5,180 nucleotides of DNA from Autumnicola edwardsiae (GTDB taxonomy: Bacteria; Bacteroidota; Bacteroidia; Flavobacteriales; Flavobacteriaceae), in assembly GCF_031846505.1 (NCBI RefSeq), contig NZ_JAVRHP010000142.1, forward strand, positions 1 to 5,180, written 5' to 3'. Below the pieces are notes generated by a model. The model was not told the origin of the DNA and did not search any database. It saw only the letters and a program-made list of their open reading frames with translations. How positions within the stretch are numbered: position 1 is the first letter of the stretch; every line of letters begins with the position of its first letter. A program made the translations under genes and the position numbers. Shown in pieces: positions 1 to 5,180 of the stretch.

Positions 1-2121
1 AATGGTGATGAATTAGAATGTGTGACTGGAATAGACTCTACTACTTTTGAAATAGAAGTAACAGTAGGTTCAAACGAGGTAACATTAATCGACCGCACTT
101 ACTGTATAGCAGAAGTTCTTGAATTAATCGAGAACCCTGATGATGCCGTTTCACTCTTTAACGATTTATTAGAGGAAGAGGGAACTGTAGATTTAACAGG
201 TGAATTTTCGCCAGCTGTGGAAGTAGTGGCATCTCAAATTGCTGCTTACCTTGCTAATCCAACAACGCCTTCTCAGGTTTTTGAAACCACTTATACTGTT
301 TTTAACGGAGGATGCGAATCGTCTACGAATATTGAAGTAACAATTATAGATGAAATTGCCGCTGAATTAACAGAAGTGGACGATCCTGCTCCAATCTGTC
401 AAAATGCAGGTGTTCAGGATCTAACCGATTTTATTGGAGACAATCCGGAGTTCGGAACTTTTGAAGGATATGAAGATGGCACATTTAATCCGGGAACAAT
501 GGGCCCAGGTGAGTATGAGATCACTTATTCTTTAAACGAAGAAGAATTATCTTGTGTTACAGGTTCTGCCGAAATAACTTTTACGGTTACTGTACAGGAT
601 GCTGCATTTGCAGGAATGGACCTTACCTATACGGTATGCCAGAATGCAGGTAGACAGAATCTTTTCTCCAGATTAGATGATGACAATGTGGACATGGATG
701 GAGAATTTACGTACAACGGAGATATTGTTGAAGATGGAATGATAAATCCTTCACAATTTGATCCGGGTATCTACGAGTTTATCTATACCGTTCCGGCAGA
801 AAATGAATGCGGTGAAGATTCCTCATCACTTTTCGTAACTGTAACAGGTGTTCCTAGTGCAGGTCCAGACCCGGAGGAAGATCTAATTGTTTGCCAGAAT
901 GAAGAAACACAGGATTTATTCAGCCTTCTTGGACAAGAAGCAGATATGGGCGGAAGATTCACTCTTAATGGCAATACAATTGCCAACGGAATGTTGGAGC
1001 CGTCACAATATGAACCCGATACTTACATTGTAACTTATATTGTAAGCACAGGTGATGGTAACTGTTCAGATTCGGCTATTATAACTGTAGTAATCCTGGA
1101 ATCAGCTAACGCTGGTGAAAACATGGAAATATCTCTATGTAATAACGACGGTCAGCGCAACCTTTTTGAGGAACTATCTGCAGATGCAGATATGGATGGT
1201 ACGTTCACTTTAGGTGACGATACTATTGCCGATGGTCTTTTTGATCCTGCAAATTATGATGAAGGCTCTTATGAGGTAACTTATTCAGTAGCATCTGACG
1301 ATGAACGCTGCGGAACAAGTACATCTACAGTAGCTGTAAATGTTATTGTTGCTCCAGATGCACCAACAGTATCAGATCTTACTTTCTGTGCTATAGAAGG
1401 TGCAACCGTTGCAGATCTTGGTGTTGCCGGAGATAATATCACTTACTACTCAAACATGGAGTTAACAGACGAGTTAGACCCTGCAGATTTACTTGTAGAA
1501 CAGCCTTACTACGTTACCGACATGAGTGCAGAAGGTGGATGCGTTTCTGAAGCGGCAATAATCATGGTTGCTATTAACGATGCTCCTGCTCCAACAATAG
1601 ACCAGTCTCAGCTTGAACTTTGTGAGTTTGAGGACTACACCTTGTTAGATTTAAATGCTGCAATTAATGAACCGGGAGATATCAGATGGTATGCTTCTGA
1701 AGATGGAAGTGATGCTTTAAGCCTTAACACTCCACTTGAAGATGGTGCTACATATTACGCAGCCTTATTTGATGATGTAACAGAATGTGAAAGTTCACAA
1801 AGACTTGAATATACGGTACAGTTGGAAGATTGTCCTTTAGTTTTTCCTGAAGGAATTTCACCAAATGACGACGGAAGAAACGATCTCTTTATCGTTGAAA
1901 ACATTGAAGAAGAATATCCTAATTACAGCCTTGAGATATTTAACAGATGGGGTAACACTGTTTATAAAGGAAACGCCAGTACTCCCGAGTGGGACGGTAC
2001 ATCTACCGAATCTGGAAGCCTTGGTGATGATGTGTTACCTGTAGGAGTTTATTTCTATATCATCGAATTTAACGATGGGACTACACCTCCAACGCAAGGA
2101 AAAATATACTTAAGTAGATAA
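1..2121 (+). CDS. Large modular surface adhesin with T9SS type B sorting domain (5' partial)
   Basis: Secreted, probably surface-attached protein exported by the type IX secretion system. The frame is open to the left edge (first codons N-G-D-E-L-E-C), so the true start, signal peptide and further modules lie upstream. The GTG at 22 falls inside a module and is not a start. The visible 706 residues are: the tail of one module (1-66), a divergent module (67-345), four similar 83-84-residue modules (346-1347), two more divergent Ig-like modules (1348-1824) and a 98-residue C-terminal domain (1825-2118). That last domain shows the gliding-motility-associated pattern: FPEGISPNDDGRNDLF, then EIFNRWGNTVY, EWDG, LPVGVYFYI and a final GKIYLSR. 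Each complete module has two Cys. The protein is very acidic and has Lys only in the C-terminal domain. Type B cargo is known to depend on PorP/SprF partners, and one is encoded 22 bases downstream. Its ligand cannot be told from sequence; adhesion is inferred from SprB-like architecture. Confidence 0.94.
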   Translation, partial: NGDELECVTGIDSTTFEIEVTVGSNEVTLIDRTYCIAEVLELIENPDDAVSLFNDLLEEEGTVDLTGEFSPAVEVVASQIAAYLANPTTPSQVFETTYTVFNGGCESSTNIEVTIIDEIAAELTEVDDPAPICQNAGVQDLTDFIGDNPEFGTFEGYEDGTFNPGTMGPGEYEITYSLNEEELSCVTGSAEITFTVTVQDAAFAGMDLTYTVCQNAGRQNLFSRLDDDNVDMDGEFTYNGDIVEDGMINPSQFDPGIYEFIYTVPAENECGEDSSSLFVTVTGVPSAGPDPEEDLIVCQNEETQDLFSLLGQEADMGGRFTLNGNTIANGMLEPSQYEPDTYIVTYIVSTGDGNCSDSAIITVVILESANAGENMEISLCNNDGQRNLFEELSADADMDGTFTLGDDTIADGLFDPANYDEGSYEVTYSVASDDERCGTSTSTVAVNVIVAPDAPTVSDLTFCAIEGATVADLGVAGDNITYYSNMELTDELDPADLLVEQPYYVTDMSAEGGCVSEAAIIMVAINDAPAPTIDQSQLELCEFEDYTLLDLNAAINEPGDIRWYASEDGSDALSLNTPLEDGATYYAALFDDVTECESSQRLEYTVQLEDCPLVFPEGISPNDDGRNDLFIVENIEEEYPNYSLEIFNRWGNTVYKGNASTPEWDGTSTESGSLGDDVLPVGVYFYIIEFNDGTTPPTQGKIYLSR
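346..1347 (+). repeat. Four tandem ~84-residue Ig-like modules within the adhesin
   Basis: Units at 346-594, 595-846, 847-1095 and 1096-1347 code for 83, 84, 83 and 84 residues. Shared pattern: an AG-containing start, a strand with Cys (CQNAG or CQNEE or CNNDG) followed by a Q-x-L/N-L pattern, then DMDG-x-FT (in units 2-4), a DG-x-x-x-P turn, a Y-E-x-x-Y-x-V strand, a second Cys, and a closing VTV strand. The first unit is the most divergent and lacks the DMDG-x-FT stretch. The units are similar but clearly diverged, so the duplication is old. The fold is inferred as beta-sandwich from the alternating strand pattern. Asp-rich turns could bind calcium, but no canonical motif is seen. Confidence 0.85.
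1348..1824 (+). other. Two divergent Ig-like modules before the sorting domain
   Basis: Coding segments 1348-1575 (76 residues) and 1576-1824 (83 residues). They begin APDAPTVSDLTFC and APAPTIDQSQLELC, continue with an L-D/G-L stretch, then an I-x-Y/W-Y strand, an L-x-x-x-x-x-YY-x-x strand and a second Cys (GGCVSE, TECESS). This is the Ig-like module style often found just before the type B C-terminal domain in flavobacterial surface proteins. They likely act as a stalk between the repeats and the sorting domain (inference). Confidence 0.65.
1825..2118 (+). other. T9SS type B C-terminal sorting domain
   Basis: The last 98 residues of the adhesin match the gliding-motility-associated C-terminal (CHU_C-like) family: a CP-x-x-FPEGISPNDDG opening, IFNRWG core, WDG, a G-x-x-LPVGVYFY strand and a short beta-strand ending in Arg. 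In this family the domain directs passage through the T9SS and is distinct from the type A domain; secretion of such cargo needs a PorP/SprF-type protein. The DCP Cys just before it is common in the family. Confidence 0.93.
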
Positions 2122-2143
2122 TCAGGATAAATACTAGATAGAA

Positions 2144-3079
2144 ATGAAAAAAATAACAAAATATTTAATATTCGCAGGCATTATCCTTTTCTCTCTTAAG
2201 GGTATGTCTCAACAAGATCCGCTCTTCACTCAGTACATGTATAACATGAGTGTTGTGAACCCGGCTTATGCTACCGACGATCCCGGTATGCTTAACCTGG
2301 GAGGAATTTACAGATCTCAGTGGGTAGGAATTGACGGTGCGCCAAGCACCGCCAATTTCTTCGCTCACACTCCGGTTAGTGACAGAGTAGAATTAGGTTT
2401 AACTATAGTTCACGACGAAGTTGGAGGCTGGATAAAAGAAAATAACATAACCGCAGATTTCGCTTATGTTCTTCCTGCGGGAGAAACCAGTAACCTCTCT
2501 TTTGGGGTGAAAGCCGGTTTATCCACATTCGATTCCAATACTGCAGGAATTATAGTAAATGATCAGGATGATCCAGCGTTTGAAAACATCAACGAGGTTT
2601 TTCCCGTTTTTGGGGTTGGAGCATTTTGGTTTGGCGATAATTATTACTTAGGCTTATCTGCCCCAAATCTTTTTACTTCTAAACATTTAGAAAACGAACA
2701 GGGTATTACGGCATTAGGAGAAGAAAATATCCATTATTTCGTTACAGGGGGATATGTTTTTGATTTAAGCGAGAATGTTAAACTAAAACCTGCCTTTATG
2801 GCCAGAGGCGTTGAGGGTGCTCCATTATCTGTAGATGCTACGGCAAACGTACTTTTATATGAGCGCCTGGAAGCAGGAATTGGTTATAGGTTTAACGAAT
2901 CTGTTACCGGTTTGGTAAACTTTAAAATCACACCGCAACTCCGCATAGGTTATGCGTACGATTACACCACTTCCAACTTAGGTGACTACAACGACGGAAC
3001 CCATGAGATCATGGTATTATTTGATTTTGATCTTTTCGGACTTACCAAAGGATACGACAAATCACCCCGATTCTTCTAA
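2144..3079 (+). CDS. Type IX secretion system outer-membrane protein, PorP/SprF family
   Basis: Outer-membrane beta-barrel-type protein that, in the studied members PorP and SprF, supports secretion of T9SS cargo. SprF is needed for SprB to reach the surface. The 311 residues are the usual length. Residues 1-22 form a signal peptide (MKK start, hydrophobic 7-18, likely cleavage before Q23). The mature start QQDPLFTQYMYN (23-34) with VNPAYA (38-43) is the family hallmark, followed by YRSQWVGIDGAPST (56-69). The C-terminal half has the expected LRIGYAYDYT (266-275), GTHEIMVLFDFDL (285-297) and a final SPRFF. The ATG at 2144 is chosen because it gives the full signal peptide; the 22-base leader is A/T-rich with no well-placed Shine-Dalgarno, which is normal in Bacteroidota. 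It lies directly after a type B cargo gene and 12 bases before an OmpA-type gene, so it is probably the cargo's dedicated partner (inference). Confidence 0.96.
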   Translation: MKKITKYLIFAGIILFSLKGMSQQDPLFTQYMYNMSVVNPAYATDDPGMLNLGGIYRSQWVGIDGAPSTANFFAHTPVSDRVELGLTIVHDEVGGWIKENNITADFAYVLPAGETSNLSFGVKAGLSTFDSNTAGIIVNDQDDPAFENINEVFPVFGVGAFWFGDNYYLGLSAPNLFTSKHLENEQGITALGEENIHYFVTGGYVFDLSENVKLKPAFMARGVEGAPLSVDATANVLLYERLEAGIGYRFNESVTGLVNFKITPQLRIGYAYDYTTSNLGDYNDGTHEIMVLFDFDLFGLTKGYDKSPRFF

Positions 3080-3091
3080 AAACTGCATAAC

Positions 3092-4711
3092 ATGAAAAAT
3101 ATATATAGAACTATTTTATTAACACTAGTTAGCATTTCTGCTTTCGGACAAAGTTCTGAAATCAAGAAAGCCGACAAATTTTTTGTTCAGCGTGCCTACG
3201 TTGATGCGGCCGCTGCTTATGAAGATGTTTCTGACAAAAATCAGGAAGTCCTTCAAAACCTTGGAGATGCTTATTTTTACACCAACCAAATGTCCAATGC
3301 AACAGAAGTTTACAGACTGTTGTTCTTAAGACATGAGGCTAATGTCTCTCCCGAATACCATTTTAGATATGCAAATGCACTTATGGGAACCGGGGAATAT
3401 GAGCAGGCAAACGAATACATGAGTAACTATAAAGGAACTGATGTTGACTTTTCAGAATTTGAAAAGCAATTGGACACCACAGTACCACATGTATACACTA
3501 CAAACCAAATCATGAACAACAGCGCTTCAGCAGATTTTGGTATTTCCTATTTTGGCGACAGAGTAGCTTTTGCTTCAACCAGAAACCAGGAGCGTCCTAT
3601 TTATCCCTGGAACAAAAGACCAACTCTGGATCTTTACAGTGCTTCAATTTCTGAAGAAGGAGAATTAAATGATATTGTTTTATTCTCTGACGTGATTAAT
3701 ACAGACGAGCACGAGAGTTCTGCAACTTTTTCTCAAGATGGCCAAACGGTATATTTTGACCGTACAAATGAGAAGAGGGTAAAAGATACCAGCGGATTAA
3801 GAGTTGCGCATATTAGCATCTTTAAGTCTGAAATGGTAGATGGAGCATGGTCAGAACCGGAAAAACTACCTTTTAGCAGCGAAGAATATTCGGTAGAGCA
3901 TCCAAGCCTTAGCAAGGACGGCACAAAACTCTATTTTGCGAGTGACATGCCAGGCTCCATGGGATCTTTTGATATTTATGTTGTAGATGTAAATGAAGAC
4001 GGTACTTTTGGATCACCCGAAAATCTTGGTGCAGGAGTAAATACTTCACAACGCGAACAATTCCCATTTATTAGTGAGGAAGATGTACTCTACTTTGCAT
4101 CAGACGGGCACCAGGGATTTGGTAACCTTGATATCTTTAGAAGTGAGGATACCTTTTCTGAATCACAAAATTTAGGTTCTTCAGTGAACAGCGGGAATGA
4201 TGATTTCGCATTTGTTATTAGAGAAGGAGAATCCAGGGGCTTCTTTGCTTCAAACAGAAGAGGAAGCGATAATCTTTACACCTTCACCAGGGAAGATTAC
4301 CAGCCTCCGGTTGTAGATTTTGAAGACAGGGAAACCAACCTGGAAACAGGAAGACAACAACTTCGTGATGTAGGAAATATCTATTTCGACTTTGATAAGG
4401 CTACAATTAAACCAGAATCTGAAGCAACTTTAGACAGGGTCGTAGCTATAATGAATAAATATCCAACACTGGAGATCGAGATAGGCTCTCATGCCGATGC
4501 CAGAGGAAGCGACCAATACAATATGGGTCTTTCTGAAAGACGTGCCGCTGCCACATTAGAATATTTGGTAGAAAACGGAATTTCAAGAGACAGGTTAACT
4601 TCTAAAGGATATGGTGAGAGTATGCCACTTAACGATTGTACAGCGCCAACAGGATGTACTGCAGCGCAGTATGCCCAAAACAGGCGAAGTGAGTTCACAA
4701 TCATGAATTAG
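3092..4711 (+). CDS. PorE-like periplasmic protein: TPR, PD40 beta-propeller and OmpA domains
   Basis: Predicted periplasmic or outer-membrane-associated protein that binds peptidoglycan and may anchor the neighbouring secretion complex, as PorE does in Porphyromonas. The 539 residues start with a signal peptide (1-19, AFG before Q20). Helical TPR-like repeats cover about 24-115. Five PD40/WD40-like blades follow, with signatures near 147-165, 207-224, 268-297, 322-349 and 370-398 (for example SKDGTKLYFASD and GNLDIF). A linker of roughly 30 residues leads to an OmpA C-terminal domain (429-537): IYFDFDKATIKPES, HADARGS, YNMGLSERRA and QNRRSEF. Asp469 and Arg484 sit at the spacing of the meso-diaminopimelate-binding Asp/Arg pair of OmpA. 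Cys516 and Cys522 could form a small loop disulfide. The protein has no Cys-lipobox. PorE has an extra carboxypeptidase-regulatory-like domain before OmpA, absent here. The start gives an intact signal peptide and lies 12 bases after the preceding stop. Confidence 0.95.
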   Translation: MKNIYRTILLTLVSISAFGQSSEIKKADKFFVQRAYVDAAAAYEDVSDKNQEVLQNLGDAYFYTNQMSNATEVYRLLFLRHEANVSPEYHFRYANALMGTGEYEQANEYMSNYKGTDVDFSEFEKQLDTTVPHVYTTNQIMNNSASADFGISYFGDRVAFASTRNQERPIYPWNKRPTLDLYSASISEEGELNDIVLFSDVINTDEHESSATFSQDGQTVYFDRTNEKRVKDTSGLRVAHISIFKSEMVDGAWSEPEKLPFSSEEYSVEHPSLSKDGTKLYFASDMPGSMGSFDIYVVDVNEDGTFGSPENLGAGVNTSQREQFPFISEEDVLYFASDGHQGFGNLDIFRSEDTFSESQNLGSSVNSGNDDFAFVIREGESRGFFASNRRGSDNLYTFTREDYQPPVVDFEDRETNLETGRQQLRDVGNIYFDFDKATIKPESEATLDRVVAIMNKYPTLEIEIGSHADARGSDQYNMGLSERRAAATLEYLVENGISRDRLTSKGYGESMPLNDCTAPTGCTAAQYAQNRRSEFTIMN

Positions 4712-4740
4712 AGAAACCAACTAACCAACCATTTTTACTT

Positions 4741-4769
4741 AAAAAAGCCCCAAATTGGGGCTTTTTTTT
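4741..4769 (+). terminator. Intrinsic terminator of the three-gene unit
   Basis: AAAAAAGCCCC (4741-4751) pairs perfectly with GGGGCTTTTTT (4757-4767) around an AAATT loop, and the T run continues to 4769 (eight Ts). It lies 29 bases after the stop of the OmpA-domain gene. The A run on the left arm gives a T run on the other strand, so it could also end minus-strand transcription coming from the right. Confidence 0.93.
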
Positions 4770-4824
4770 ATACTCTATATTTAAAAGAGAACATTCTTAA
4801 TTCTTAGCCACAGAAAGATCTGAA

Positions 4825-4955
4825 GATCGATAATTGACATTTTGGATCGTTCACTTTAAACTGAACCAGGAAACAGGAGATAAGAATCAGGATACTCTCT
4901 AAAATATTCTTCTACGGAAACATTTAGAGGTTATTAGTGCATTGGTGGTGAAACT
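4825..4955. repeat. Intergenic direct repeat, copy A (~131 bp)
   Basis: From GATCGATAATTG to GGTGGTGAAACT this stretch aligns with 5051-5180 at a constant offset of 226 bases until a single one-base gap near 4909. By eye I count about 22 mismatches, near 82% identity. Best-kept blocks are ATTTTGGATCGTTCAC, TTAAACTGAACCAG, TAAGAATCAGGA, TTCTACGGAA and GTGGTGAAACT. Stops interrupt it in the frames I read and differences do not follow codon positions, so it is probably non-coding. Family not recognised; a dispersed flavobacterial intergenic repeat is plausible. Confidence 0.85.
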
Positions 4956-4956
4956 T

Positions 4957-4976
4957 CAGAGCGATAATTGTCAATT
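4957..4976. repeat. Partial restart of the intergenic repeat
   Basis: Two bases after copy A ends, this 20-base stretch matches the beginning of copy A (4823-4842) at 16 of 20 positions, sharing the exact block CGATAATTG (4828-4836 and 4962-4970). It then diverges. It may be a decayed or truncated third copy in head-to-tail arrangement, but it is short enough that chance in AT-rich DNA is possible. Confidence 0.45.
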
Positions 4977-5012
4977 CAGCACCGCACTTTGAGAGGAAAG
5001 AGATAAAAAAAA

Positions 5013-5043
5013 ACTTCGTACACTCGTCCCTCTTACTTCGTAC
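5013..5043. repeat. ACTTCGTAC short repeat in the spacer
   Basis: ACTTCGTAC occurs exactly at 5013-5021 and 5035-5043, with a degraded relative ACTCGTCCC (5022-5030) directly after the first. A run of nine As (5005-5013) precedes it. It sits in the spacer between the two long repeat copies. Function unknown; low-complexity CTTCGTA-type runs are in my memory a feature of flavobacterial intergenic DNA, which I cannot verify here. Confidence 0.55.
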
Positions 5044-5050
5044 TTACAAA

Positions 5051-5180
5051 GGTCGAAAATTACTATTTTGGATCGTTCACATTAAACTGAACCAGAAAAC
5101 AGGAAATAAGAATCAGGACACTCCCTGAAAAGTTTTCTACGGAAGCTCCCAGAAGTTATTCGTGAATTCGTGGTGAAACT
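5051..5180. repeat. Intergenic direct repeat, copy B (runs to window edge)
   Basis: Second copy, 130 bases visible, same orientation as copy A and 95 bases after its end. It reaches the window edge at GTGGTGAAACT, the same point at which similarity in copy A has been followed, so its real end is not known. Relative to copy A it has scattered substitutions (many A/G and C/T) and one missing base near 5135. Confidence 0.85.

Larger units (their letters stand above)
4712..5180. other. Gene-free intergenic stretch (469 bases)
   Basis: No plus-strand ATG occurs here. The longest minus-strand ATG frame I found is 19 codons (4781-4840), with no supporting features. Apart from the terminator and the repeats listed separately, there is a small AACCAACTAACCAACC tract at 4715-4730. 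I see no tRNA, riboswitch, CRISPR or convincing promoter; TATATTTA at 4777-4784 resembles part of a Bacteroidota -7 box but lacks the final G and has no clear TTTG partner. Whatever gene follows lies beyond the window. Confidence 0.75.

Noticed and set aside
22..24. GTG as start codon of the adhesin
   Set aside because: The frame is open before it, the preceding codons fit a module, and no signal peptide follows.
783..986. Minus-strand open frame of 67 codons
   Set aside because: Lies fully inside the adhesin repeats on the opposite strand, with no recognisable domain; a shadow of the real gene.
2165..2368. Minus-strand open frame of 67 codons
   Set aside because: Opposite the conserved N-terminus of the PorP/SprF gene; no features of its own.
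3733..3924. Minus-strand open frame of 63 codons
   Set aside because: Opposite the beta-propeller part of the OmpA-domain gene; no independent support.
4489..4704. Minus-strand open frame of 71 codons
   Set aside because: Opposite the conserved OmpA domain; its composition mirrors that coding sequence.
4781..4840. Small minus-strand frame (19 codons, begins MSIIDLQIF)
   Set aside because: Too short, overlaps the repeat edge, no leader or conservation evidence.
4897..4929. Hairpin CTCTAAA / TTTAGAG in copy A
   Set aside because: The pairing is not kept in copy B and no compensating changes are seen, so it is probably chance.
4803..4955. Terminal inverted repeats of a miniature mobile element (TTAGCCACAGAA against the GTGGTGAAACT end)
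   Set aside because: Only a loose match (about 6 of 8 core bases), with no target duplication; too weak to call.
4825..5180. CRISPR array
   Set aside because: Repeats are about 130 bp, only two and imperfect; no regular short repeats with unique spacers.

Overview
The window reads as chromosomal DNA of a member of the Bacteroidota, most likely a (probably marine) Flavobacteriaceae species. The grounds are three protein families typical of gliding or type IX secretion (T9SS) bacteria, AT-rich DNA, A/T-rich gene leaders without a Shine-Dalgarno sequence, and signal peptides cut just before Gln. The genus cannot be fixed from this sequence; a Gramella/Salegentibacter-like organism is only a guess.

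Layout: positions 1-4711 hold three plus-strand genes in a tight row, with gaps of 22 and 12 bases. The first is the 3' part of a large gene that enters from the left edge. It encodes a secreted, acidic, modular surface protein that ends in a type B T9SS sorting domain (gliding-motility-associated C-terminal domain). The second encodes a PorP/SprF-family outer-membrane protein. The third encodes a periplasmic TPR / beta-propeller / OmpA-domain protein related to PorE. A strong intrinsic terminator at 4741-4769 closes the unit. No promoter is visible inside the window, so transcription presumably starts upstream of the adhesin gene.

How they may work together: from knowledge of SprB/SprF in Flavobacterium and PorP/PorE in Porphyromonas, cargo with a type B C-terminal domain depends on a PorP/SprF-type partner. 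PorE-like proteins bind peptidoglycan and tie the machinery to the cell wall. The row therefore looks like a self-contained cargo + outer-membrane partner + cell-wall anchor cassette. That functional grouping is inference from domain content and gene order.

The last 469 bases (4712-5180) have no convincing gene and no plus-strand ATG. They hold the terminator and an intergenic repeat of about 130 bp present twice in direct orientation (4825-4955 and 5051 to the window edge). A short third fragment of the repeat's start follows the first copy directly, and an ACTTCGTAC repeat lies between the copies. Most unusual points: the visible adhesin ectodomain has no Lys or His, every module carries one Cys pair, the OmpA protein lacks the extra domain found in PorE, and the intergenic repeat is unexplained.
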